DNA of 43,772 bases. Source: Acidobacteriota bacterium. Lineage in GTDB: Bacteria > Acidobacteriota > Vicinamibacteria > Vicinamibacterales > CAVVIG01. Shown in pieces: positions 31,604 to 38,438 of the stretch. Under the pieces are notes generated by a model. The model did no database searches. It was not told where the DNA came from and was given only the letters and a program-made list of their open reading frames with translations. Where the stretch lies: contig JAHFUI010000018.1 in NCBI GenBank assembly GCA_023265175.1, positions 1 to 43,772 on the forward strand, read 5' to 3'. The first letter of the stretch is position 1. Each line of letters starts with the position of its first letter. Position numbers and translations under genes: made by a program.

Positions 31604-32052
31604 GGTGATTCTTGACTTCTAACTTCCTGAGGGCCCGAAGCCCGTCCGCCGCCGCGGTAGTACTCGTTCTGATACCGCTCGATCAGCGTTTTCATCTTGA
31701 TCGCGTCATCCTTGCGATGCCCATGGCAGCGGATCGAATCGCTGCCGCCCGTCGTCTCGATGAGCACGTCGGACAGCAGCAGCTTCGTGTCGATCTTCAC
31801 CGACGCGACGTGCGTCAGATGAATCGACTCTTCCTGCCGCCCGATCCAGCGTGGCGTGTACTGTACGACGCTGTCGGGGGAGATCAGCACCTGCGTTGGA
31901 AACAGGTGGTTGCCCGCACTCAGGCGGCTCGCGCGAAACACGTCGCCGGCCGCGAACGGCTGGCTCTTGCGCCAGAGGGTCCAGCCGACGAGGCCGACGA
32001 CGGCCAGTGCCGCCACGGCCACCGGGACGATCCAGCCCGACTCGCTACTCAT
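31591..32052 (-). CDS. Membrane-anchored PH-like domain protein
   Basis: A 153-residue protein with one transmembrane helix at residues 7-24, followed by a soluble domain that looks like a bacterial PH-like fold: FRASRLSAGNHLFPTQVLIS, YTPRWIGRQEESIHLTHVAS, VLIETTGGSDSIRCHGH, and a closing helix KMKTLIERYQNEY. The domain probably faces the cytosol, if the short acidic N-terminus stays outside. The gene overlaps the sigma-54 activator by 13 bases. It is divergent from the deoxyhypusine-synthase-like gene, 41 bases away. Its role is unknown. Confidence 0.7.
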   Translation of the reverse strand: MSSESGWIVPVAVAALAVVGLVGWTLWRKSQPFAAGDVFRASRLSAGNHLFPTQVLISPDSVVQYTPRWIGRQEESIHLTHVASVKIDTKLLLSDVLIETTGGSDSIRCHGHRKDDAIKMKTLIERYQNEYYRGGGRASGPQEVRSQESPWTI

Positions 32053-32093
32053 GACTGCAGATGTTAAGCTATTTCACCTCTAAGGAGATCCTG

Positions 32094-33227
32094 TTGCCGT
32101 ACCGCGCTCCCGGATCATCGGGCAAGTCCCGCCAGCAGTTCTTGGGCGGGAAACCCATTCGCTACTACCGGCCCCGTGGCAGCGCGGACATCCGTCATCT
32201 CATCGACGAGGGATTCCAGGCGTTCAACGCCGGCCGCCTGTCGGAAGCGTGCCAGATTTTCACCGGCAAGATGCTTGCGCCGGAGAACGAGACGACGATC
32301 GGCTTGACGATCGCCGGCGCGCTGACGCCGGCGGGCCTGGGCGGCTGCGTGATCGAGATGATGGATCGCGGCCTGGTCGACTTCATCATCTCGACGGGCG
32401 CGAACCTGTATCACGACCTGCACTATGCGCTGAACTTCACGCTGCGGCGCGGGTCGCCGTTCGTCAACGACGTGGAATTATACGAACAGGGCATCATCCG
32501 CATCTACGACGTGCTGTTTCCGGCGGACGTGCTGCTCGAGACCGACGCCTACATCCGCGACTTCATCGTCCGCTCCGGCCTGAACGAGCCGACCTCGACG
32601 TCCGAATTTCATTACCGTCTCGGCTGCGATCTCGTCGAGCGCTATCCCGGCTGCCAGGAACATTCCGTCGTTGCGCGCGCGGCGCTGGCCGGGGTCCCCC
32701 TCTACACCTCGTCGCCGGGGGACAGCTCGATCGGCATGAACATCGCCTATCACGAGCTGATGAACGACAGCCGGTTCATGATCGATCCGAACAAGGATGT
32801 CAACGAGGTGTGCGCCATCGTGCTGGCTGGCAAGCAGAACGGCTGCGTCATTCTTGGCGGGGGGTCGCCGAAGAACTTCTACCTGCAGGCGCAGCCCACG
32901 CTCTGGGAAGTCTACGACATCCCCAAGGGCGGCAGCGACTACTTCATCCAGATCACGACCGATTCGGTCGTATGGGGCGGGCTCTCCGGCGCGACGCCGG
33001 CCGAAGCGGTCAGCTGGGGCAAGGTGAATCCCGGCGTGCTGCCCGACACCGTGGTCGCGTACAGCGATTCGACGATTGCGTTTCCGCTGTTCTGCGAGTA
33101 CGCGGTCGGATCGCCCAACGGTCGCCGGCCGCGCAAGGAGCTGGTGCACAAGCGCGACCAGATGGTGGCGGCGCTTCTGAAAGACGCGAAAGCGGCGCAC
33201 GAGAAACGCTTGGCCAAGACTCAATAA
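32094..33227 (+). CDS. Deoxyhypusine-synthase-like protein
   Basis: A 377-residue protein of the deoxyhypusine synthase family, which in eukaryotes and archaea modifies eIF5A using spermidine. Bacteria lack that target; bacterial relatives may make homospermidine or act on other polyamines. The NAD-site motif STGANLYHDLH (100-110) and VAYSDSTIAFPLF are present. The catalytic Lys equivalent is Lys260 in ILGGGSPKNF. AVSWGKV near the C-terminus is also conserved. The TTG at 32094 is chosen because AAGGAG lies six bases upstream; the ATG at 32061 would lack this. Its substrate cannot be read from the sequence. It may lead a transcript including the PIN-like, ROK-like and NagA genes. Confidence 0.88.
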   Translation: MPYRAPGSSGKSRQQFLGGKPIRYYRPRGSADIRHLIDEGFQAFNAGRLSEACQIFTGKMLAPENETTIGLTIAGALTPAGLGGCVIEMMDRGLVDFIISTGANLYHDLHYALNFTLRRGSPFVNDVELYEQGIIRIYDVLFPADVLLETDAYIRDFIVRSGLNEPTSTSEFHYRLGCDLVERYPGCQEHSVVARAALAGVPLYTSSPGDSSIGMNIAYHELMNDSRFMIDPNKDVNEVCAIVLAGKQNGCVILGGGSPKNFYLQAQPTLWEVYDIPKGGSDYFIQITTDSVVWGGLSGATPAEAVSWGKVNPGVLPDTVVAYSDSTIAFPLFCEYAVGSPNGRRPRKELVHKRDQMVAALLKDAKAAHEKRLAKTQ

Positions 33228-33235
33228 AGGTCAGT

Positions 33236-33270
33236 TCGCATTCGGCATTTTGCATTTTGGCATCGTGCAT
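33236..33270. repeat. Half hairpin repeat, GCATTTTG unit
   Basis: TTCGCATTCGGCATTTTGCA and onward is the right arm of the AATGCAC class without a recognisable left arm. It lies between the deoxyhypusine-synthase-like gene and the PIN-like gene. Confidence 0.6.
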
Positions 33271-33273
33271 TCC

Positions 33274-33723
33274 ATGGGTACCCTGTCCTCCGAGCTCGGC
33301 CCGCACGCCGAGCGTCTCTCGCCGCGGCCGCGGATTTATGCCGACGCCAACGTGCCTGCCGGGTTGGTCGCCTACATGCGCGCGCGTCTCGACTGGGACG
33401 TCCTGTTCGTCATGGAGGACGACGGCCTGCGGCGCGCCCCCGACATGAAGCACTACCGCCTCGCCCAGCAGCTTCGGCGGACGCTGATCACGATGGACCG
33501 CGACTACCTCGACGATCGCCGCTTCCCGCCCGCCGAGGGGAGCGGCGTGCTCGTCATCCAGGCGCCGGACGAGCGGCTTCTGGCCGCACTGCTCGATCGA
33601 GTCGATCGCGCGTTGTTCCGCCACTCGGACGAGGCCGACGACAGTCAATCGATGGCGCTCCCTCTTGCCGGACGCAAGCTGCACGTTCATACCGATTGGG
33701 GTCGGACACCTGACATCTCATGA
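33274..33723 (+). CDS. DUF5615-type PIN-like protein
   Basis: A 149-residue soluble protein. PRIYADANVPAGLVAYM (19-35) and TLITMDRDYLDD (70-81) give the acidic residues Asp24, Asp75 and others that mark the PIN-like DUF5615 family, whose relatives are nucleases of toxin modules. No antitoxin-like gene is adjacent. Instead its stop overlaps the start of the ROK-like gene (ATGA), placing it in a run with deoxyhypusine-synthase-like and NagA genes. A housekeeping RNA-processing role is an alternative to a toxin role. The ATG at 33274 follows a hairpin half-arm. Confidence 0.7.
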   Translation: MGTLSSELGPHAERLSPRPRIYADANVPAGLVAYMRARLDWDVLFVMEDDGLRRAPDMKHYRLAQQLRRTLITMDRDYLDDRRFPPAEGSGVLVIQAPDERLLAALLDRVDRALFRHSDEADDSQSMALPLAGRKLHVHTDWGRTPDIS

Positions 33724-34622
33724 TTGGAATTCATCTCCGCGATCACCTGGCCGTTGCTGTCGCCGTCGACGAGGGCGGCGTCGTGCGTGCGCGCGCCGAA
33801 CGGCCGGTCGGAGACGATCCCGCTGGAGCGGCGCTGGCCGCGGTCGCAGATGTCGTGTCGGCGTCGGGGGTGCCGGCGATGGGCGCACCGGCGATTGGCG
33901 TGGCCGTCACAAACCCGGAATCGCCCATCGCGCGCGGTCTCGTGGAATCACTGAAGGCTCGTTACACGGCCGCGCTCGTCTGTGATCGGGCCACAGCATC
34001 GGGCACGGCCGCCGCCGTGGCGGAAGCATGGATCGGCGCGGCCCGCGGACGGCGCGATGTCGTGTATCTCGCCGTCGCCGAGCACACAGCCGCGGGCGTC
34101 GTCCGATCCGGCATTCCTCTCGTCGGCGCGCACGGTCGTGGCCTCGCCGTCGGCTGGCTCGCGCTCAACCCGGTCGAACGCGAAGACTATCGAAGGACCG
34201 GCTGTCTCGAAGCGGAGGTCGCCGCTTCGGGGATCGTGCGTCGCCTGGTCTGGCGCATCAAAGCCGGCGATCGCTCGCGGATTCAGGACGTGGTCGCGGA
34301 TGATTTGACGGCCATTACGATCGATCATGTGTTCGACGCCGCACGGGCCGGAGACGGCGTGTCGATTTCGGTCATGCGCGATACCGCGAAATATATCGGG
34401 ATGGCGGCCGCCAATCTCGTCGTGGTGGCGGACCCCGATACGCTGGTGCTCGGTGGTATCATGGCATCGGCCGCGGACGTGCTGTTCGAGCCCGTGCGCA
34501 CGGAAATCGCGCGACGGCTGCCCGAACCGGTGACGACAGCGTTGAAAATCGTGGCGGCGACGCTTGGGTCGGATGCGGCGGCGATTGGGGCCGCCCGGCT
34601 TGCGGCGGTCGCGGTGCCATGA
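33720..34622 (+). CDS. ROK-family protein, probably catalytically dead
   Basis: A 300-residue protein with the ROK sugar-kinase layout, but the active residues are altered. Where the family has NDANAAALAE, this protein has ASGTAAAVAE, so the catalytic Asp aligns with Ser. The phosphate motif GTGIGAG is replaced by AEHTAAG. The zinc-site GH is replaced by GW (GLAVGWLAL); the later GCLEAEV is kept. The C-terminal domain is normal (ADPDTLVLGGIMASA). It overlaps both neighbours by four bases. It could bind a sugar and regulate NagA, or be an inactive remnant; the intact frame favours a retained function. Alignments were done by eye. Confidence 0.72.
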   Translation: MIGIHLRDHLAVAVAVDEGGVVRARAERPVGDDPAGAALAAVADVVSASGVPAMGAPAIGVAVTNPESPIARGLVESLKARYTAALVCDRATASGTAAAVAEAWIGAARGRRDVVYLAVAEHTAAGVVRSGIPLVGAHGRGLAVGWLALNPVEREDYRRTGCLEAEVAASGIVRRLVWRIKAGDRSRIQDVVADDLTAITIDHVFDAARAGDGVSISVMRDTAKYIGMAAANLVVVADPDTLVLGGIMASAADVLFEPVRTEIARRLPEPVTTALKIVAATLGSDAAAIGAARLAAVAVP

Positions 34623-35827
34623 TCGTCCTGTCGGGCGCCGATCTGGTGTTGCCCGACCGCATCGTCTCGCCGGGCACCCTCGTCATCGACGGTGGCCGCA
34701 TCGTCGACATCCGATCGGGCGCAACGAGCGCCGGCCATTCGCATCCGCTCTTCGCCTTCCACAATCATTTCGTCGTGCCCGGGTTCATCGACGTCCACGT
34801 CCACGGCGTCGAGGGCGTCGACGTGCTCGATGCGGGCGACGCGGTGGCGACGCTGGCCGCGAGACTGCCCAGTTACGGTGTGACGGCGTTTTGTCCCACC
34901 ACGGTCGCGTGTCGACCTGACGCGCTGCGGCGGACTCTCGATCAGGTGCGGCGTCTCCGCGCGGCGCCGTCCGGCCGCGCCGCACAAGTGTTGCCCGCGC
35001 ACCTTGAAAGCAATTTCATCAACCCGGAATATCGTGGCGCCCAACCGCTGCAGTGCCTGCGAAGTCCGGCTGAAGCCGGACGCCACGTACGGGATCAACC
35101 CCCAGTCCCGGAATCCTTCACCGCCGATGACATCCTGCGTGAAATCGAGCGCGCCGCTCCCGACGTCGGCATCGTGACCATGGCGCCGGAGCTCGATGGT
35201 GGACTGGAGCTCGTCCGCTGGCTGAAGGCGCGCGGACACCGCGTATCGCTCGGCCACTCGTGCGCCAGCTACGACGAGGCGCTGGCGGCCATCGCCCTCG
35301 GCGCGAGCCACGCCACGCATCTGTTCAACCGCATGCCGCCCTTCGAGCATCGCGCGCCCGGTCTCGTGGGCGCCATTCTGCAGACCGACGAAGTGGCGGC
35401 GGAGCTCATTTGCGATGGCTTCCATGTCCATCCCGCCGCCATCCGAACGGCGATCGCGGCCAAACGCCCATCGCGCGTGCTGGCGATCACTGACGGCACG
35501 GCGGCCTCGGGTCTTCCTGTCGGCGCGCGTGCGACCTTGGGTGGACAGCCGATCACCGTCGGCGAGTCCGCCGCGTTTCTCGACGACGGCACGCTGGCCG
35601 GCAGCGTGACGACGATGGACCGCGTGTTTCAGGTGCTGGTGGGCCGGGTCGGCCTGTCACCGGTGGACGCGGTCACGCTGTGCGCGACGACACCGGCGCG
35701 GGAGCTGGGTCTGGTCGGCCACGGCGTCCTGGCTGTCGGCGCGGCGGCCGACCTCGTGGTGCTCGATGCGCAACTCGGGGTCGTGCAGACCTACGTAGCC
35801 GGCGAGCTAGCGTACCCGAGAACATGA
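34619..35827 (+). CDS. nagA: N-acetylglucosamine-6-phosphate deacetylase
   Basis: A 402-residue amidohydrolase that removes acetate from GlcNAc-6-phosphate in cell-wall or chitin sugar recycling. The metal motif HVHG is at 60-63, the metal Glu is Glu130 (in HLESNF, where most have HLEGPF), and the metal His pair is in LGHSCASYDE and ASHATHLFN (His213 and His234). The catalytic Asp is Asp292 in ITDGTAASG. Residues 148-156 (RSPAEAGRH) are encoded by a REP-like palindrome inserted in frame in a surface loop. It overlaps the ROK-like gene by four bases. Confidence 0.9.
   Translation: MIVLSGADLVLPDRIVSPGTLVIDGGRIVDIRSGATSAGHSHPLFAFHNHFVVPGFIDVHVHGVEGVDVLDAGDAVATLAARLPSYGVTAFCPTTVACRPDALRRTLDQVRRLRAAPSGRAAQVLPAHLESNFINPEYRGAQPLQCLRSPAEAGRHVRDQPPVPESFTADDILREIERAAPDVGIVTMAPELDGGLELVRWLKARGHRVSLGHSCASYDEALAAIALGASHATHLFNRMPPFEHRAPGLVGAILQTDEVAAELICDGFHVHPAAIRTAIAAKRPSRVLAITDGTAASGLPVGARATLGGQPITVGESAAFLDDGTLAGSVTTMDRVFQVLVGRVGLSPVDAVTLCATTPARELGLVGHGVLAVGAAADLVVLDAQLGVVQTYVAGELAYPRT
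35064..35081. repeat. REP-like palindrome inside the nagA coding sequence
   Basis: GTCCGGC-TGAA-GCCGGAC, followed by GCCACGTACG, lies in frame in nagA. The stem is identical to the element before fabI (28981-28998), with a different loop. Confidence 0.75.
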
Positions 35828-35944
35828 AATTGAAGATTGAAGCTAGCCAGAACTTGAGGCGGCATTAGTGGCCTTTCCGGAAGACCCGTTCTCGGACTCC
35901 CGTCGCCGACGCCCAACGCGACAGAATCGCATGTCAACGCCGGC

Positions 35945-36463
35945 TCACGCCGCCCTGGATCCTTTTCGCTGGTTGTCGACCCGCAGCCGGCGCTCCTCCT
36001 GAACCGCGTTGCGCTGGTTGTCGAGGTTTTCTCTCACGATGGCCAGCGAGCGCATGCGATCGGATTCGAGAAACAGCGCCGCGTCGAGCTGGTTGGCCGG
36101 CATCGTTTCGAAGTACAGCGTGCGCTCCTTGTTCGTCGTACCGTCCATCGTGCCGCCGTGGCTGTAAATCGTGTAGAAGTGCTCGCCCGTCCCGACGTTC
36201 TCCGATCCCTTGAACATCATGTACTCGAACAGGTGAGCGAATCCGGTCCGTCCGCTGCGTTCGTCCCGCGAGCCGACGTTGTAGGCGACCGCGACGGAAA
36301 AGACCGGCGCGGCACGATCTTCGGAGATGATCGCACGCAGGCCGTTCTTCAACGTCGAGTCGGTGAACGTGACGGTCGGCGCAGTGACCGCCCCGATCGA
36401 CACGGCGCACAACGCCGCGAGGACGACCGCGATGAACAACCTGGTTGCCGGAGAGCGCTTCAT
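35945..36463 (-). pseudogene. Truncated M16 (insulinase-type) peptidase
   Basis: A signal peptide (1-27) is followed by the N-terminal M16 domain: VFSVAVAYNVGSRDE, TGFAHLFEYMMFKGSENV and ALFLESDRMRSL. The zinc motif should be HxxEH, but here it is HLFEY (77-81), so one ligand is lost. The frame stops after 172 residues at VDNQRKGSRAA, where family members continue for at least another 250. Both facts point to a decayed gene. It is followed upstream by a CCTCACAT repeat and queC. The loss of His could also reflect an inactive subunit type, but the truncation argues against it. Confidence 0.8.
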
Positions 36464-36465
36464 AA

Positions 36466-36503
36466 GATCCTCACATCCCCACATCCTCACATCCTCACAT
36501 GAG
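36466..36503. repeat. Tandem repeat, CCTCACAT unit, at the queC end
   Basis: TCCTCACATCCCCACATCCT and further copies form a run without a clear second arm. The queC stop codon and its last residues (HVRM) are encoded by this run. Confidence 0.75.
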
Positions 36504-37155
36504 ACGTGTCTGCGTAAGTCGTCGGGTCCGTCACACCCGCGTCGATGAACGCGTCATGCCGTTCGCGGCATTTGCTGCAGGCGCCGCAGTGGAGGTGAAA
36601 AAGGATCGGGTTCATGCACGACAACGTGAGATCGAAGGGGACGCCGCGCGCCGCGCCGCGCCGGATGACCTCGGCTTTGCTGACCTTTTCGTACGGCGCG
36701 TCGATCTCCAGCGGATGCGCGAGGCCGAGCGACAGCGCCCGCGCCATCGCCCTCCGAAATTCCGGCGTCGCGTCGGGAAACGGATTGTGGGCGAGCGTGC
36801 CGAGGACCACACGCCCGATCCCGGCGGCGGCGCAGTACACGCCGGCTTTGGCGATCAACACGATATTCCGGCCGGGCAGATAGACGTCTTCGTCCGGCGT
36901 GTGATACGCGGGCGGCCGTCCCTGAATCGCCCAGTGCGTCGCGGCGTACACGTCGCGCATGTCGACGGTCAACGACACAAGGGGCCGGTCGGAGACGGCG
37001 CCGCTCGCCATCAAGCGCGCGATCATCCGGCGTTCGGCTGCTTCCCACGCCAGGCCGACGCTGATGTACACCGGCTGGACCTCTCCGCGCGCGGCCTCTT
37101 CCGCCAGCAACACCGCGCTGTCGAGGCCGCCAGAGACGAGCACTGCTGTTGGCAT
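36487..37155 (-). CDS. queC: 7-cyano-7-deazaguanine synthase
   Basis: A 222-residue ATP-dependent enzyme making preQ0, the precursor of queuosine in tRNA. The pyrophosphatase loop is VSGGLDSAVLL (SGGLDS at 8-13). The zinc site is in the C-terminal part: SCMNP followed by HCGACSKCRER. YLPGRNIVLIAKAGVY is a conserved substrate region. The ATG at 37155 lies inside the left arm of a hairpin repeat shared with queD. It is divergent from queD, with which it belongs to one pathway. queE, queF and tgt are not in the window. Confidence 0.92.
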   Translation of the reverse strand: MPTAVLVSGGLDSAVLLAEEAARGEVQPVYISVGLAWEAAERRMIARLMASGAVSDRPLVSLTVDMRDVYAATHWAIQGRPPAYHTPDEDVYLPGRNIVLIAKAGVYCAAAGIGRVVLGTLAHNPFPDATPEFRRAMARALSLGLAHPLEIDAPYEKVSKAEVIRRGAARGVPFDLTLSCMNPILFHLHCGACSKCRERHDAFIDAGVTDPTTYADTSHVRM

Positions 37156-37234
37156 TTGGTAAGTTAGTGAGTTGGTGAGTTGGTAACTTGGTAATTTGAG
37201 TGCACTCAAGCATAATTTACCAAATTACCAAATG
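37153..37234. repeat. Hairpin repeat, ACCAAATT unit, holding both the queC and queD start codons
   Basis: CATTTGGTAAG on the left faces TTACCAAATTACCAAATG on the right, with the palindrome GAGTGCACTC at the centre. The first three and last three bases of the repeat are the start codons of the two divergent genes. The whole intergenic region is therefore the repeat. Confidence 0.85.
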
Positions 37235-37654
37235 TATTCCGTTACCAAGCAGATCGACTTCTGTTACGGCCACCGCCTGCTCGATTACGACGGCATCTGC
37301 AGGCACCCGCACGGACACAATGCGGTCGCCGAGATCGAGGTGCGGACCCCGACGCTCGACGGCCGCAACATGGTGTGCGATTTCAGCGACATCAAGCGGA
37401 TCATGAAGAGCTGGATCGACAAGGAGCTCGATCACAAGATGGTGCTCCGGCACGATGATCCGCTCGTGAAATTGTTGCAGCAGCTCGGCGAACCGATCTA
37501 TTTGCTCGATAGCAATCCGACCGTCGAACGCATCGCCCGCCTCATCTTCGACTACGCCGGCACGCAGGGCCTTCCCGTCGTCCGCGTGAAGGTCTGGGAA
37601 ACACCGACGTCCTATGCAGAGTACTCGGGAAGAAGTGAGGAAGTAAGGAAGTAA
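37232..37654 (+). CDS. queD: 6-carboxy-5,6,7,8-tetrahydropterin synthase
   Basis: A 140-residue T-fold enzyme acting before QueE and QueC in preQ0 synthesis. The zinc ligands are His14 and the pair in HPHGHN (27, 29), with the catalytic Cys at 23 (ICRHPHGHN). MVCDFSDIKRIMK and the C-terminal VWETPTSYAEY are conserved. The last nine residues (SGRSEEVRK) are encoded by the GGAAGTAA repeat that follows. It diverges from queC. QueD proteins are related to pyruvoyl-tetrahydropterin synthase, but the pairing with queC favours this role. Confidence 0.92.
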   Translation: MYSVTKQIDFCYGHRLLDYDGICRHPHGHNAVAEIEVRTPTLDGRNMVCDFSDIKRIMKSWIDKELDHKMVLRHDDPLVKLLQQLGEPIYLLDSNPTVERIARLIFDYAGTQGLPVVRVKVWETPTSYAEYSGRSEEVRK

Positions 37655-37697
37655 GGAAGTAAGGATGTGCGCATAACTTCCTCACTTCCTCACTTTT
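37630..37697. repeat. Hairpin repeat, GGAAGTAA unit
   Basis: GAAGAAGTGAGGAAGTAAGG and more copies on the left face ACTTCCTCACTTCCTCACTT on the right. It overlaps the end of queD, giving its stop codon and tail, and ends at the base before the phosphatase ATG. Confidence 0.85.
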
Positions 37698-38348
37698 ATG
37701 TTTCACCTCATCGTCTTCGACCTCGACGGCACGTTGGTCGACTCTCGACAAGACATCGCCGACGCGGCGAACGCGACGCTCGTCGCCTTCGGGGCGGCGC
37801 CCTTGTCCGAAGAATCGATCGGACGGATGGTCGGCAACGGCGCGCCGACGCTCGTCGCGCGCGCGTTCGCGGCGGCCGGCGTCCCGCAGCCGCCGGATGC
37901 GCTCGATCGCTTCCTGTCCATCTACGACGGTCGGCTCTTGAATCACACGCGGCCGTACGCGCGGATTCCGGAAGTGCTCGCGCAGCTGGCGACCGGCGCG
38001 CCGCTCGCGGTGCTGACCAACAAGCCGCGCGCCGCCACGCTGCGGATTCTGGACGGTCTCGATCTGTCGCGGTTTTTCGAGCTGGACCGCATCGTGGCCG
38101 GCGACGGTCCGTTCCCGCGCAAGCCGGACCCCGCGGGATTGACGCATCTCATGGCGTCCACCGGCGCGTCCGCCGACCAGACGGTGCTCGTCGGTGATTC
38201 GGCGGTCGACTGGAGCACCGCGGCGGCGGCGGCCACGAGGGTCTGTCTCGCGCGCTACGGTTTTGGGTGGGAGGGCTTCCCGACGGATCGGCTCGACGAG
38301 AACGCGTGGGTAGTGGACGCACCTGATGAGATCCTTCGATATTTGTAG
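37698..38348 (+). CDS. gph: HAD-family phosphatase, phosphoglycolate phosphatase type
   Basis: A 216-residue cytosolic hydrolase. Motif I is FDLDGTLVDS (7-16, nucleophile Asp8), motif II LAVLTNKP, the motif III Lys lies in RKPDPAG, and motif IV is VLVGDSAVDWSTA. A helical cap domain follows motif I. The nearest named relative is phosphoglycolate phosphatase, but HAD substrates are hard to infer. It follows queD after a hairpin repeat and might be on its transcript. Confidence 0.85.
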   Translation: MFHLIVFDLDGTLVDSRQDIADAANATLVAFGAAPLSEESIGRMVGNGAPTLVARAFAAAGVPQPPDALDRFLSIYDGRLLNHTRPYARIPEVLAQLATGAPLAVLTNKPRAATLRILDGLDLSRFFELDRIVAGDGPFPRKPDPAGLTHLMASTGASADQTVLVGDSAVDWSTAAAAATRVCLARYGFGWEGFPTDRLDENAWVVDAPDEILRYL

Positions 38349-38438
38349 TGTTTCGCGAAAGAAGTTCTGCCTCACTGCCGAAGATCTCCACCTCGACCTC
38401 GGCTCATTGAAGCTGATGAAGCGCCGCGGAGCGGACTC

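Noticed and set aside
30227-31615. Long plus-strand frame opposite the sigma-54 activator
   Set aside because: Composition is that of a shadow, and the activator has intact Walker and GAFTGA motifs.
33274-33723. Toxin-antitoxin module with the PIN-like protein as toxin
   Set aside because: No small antitoxin-like gene is adjacent; its neighbours are metabolic genes with overlapping ends.
36487-37654. A 7-deazaguanine DNA-modification (Dpd-like) island made of queC, queD and the DGQHR gene
   Set aside because: The genes are 26 kb apart and no dpdA-type transferase or partner is present; tRNA queuosine synthesis explains queC and queD.
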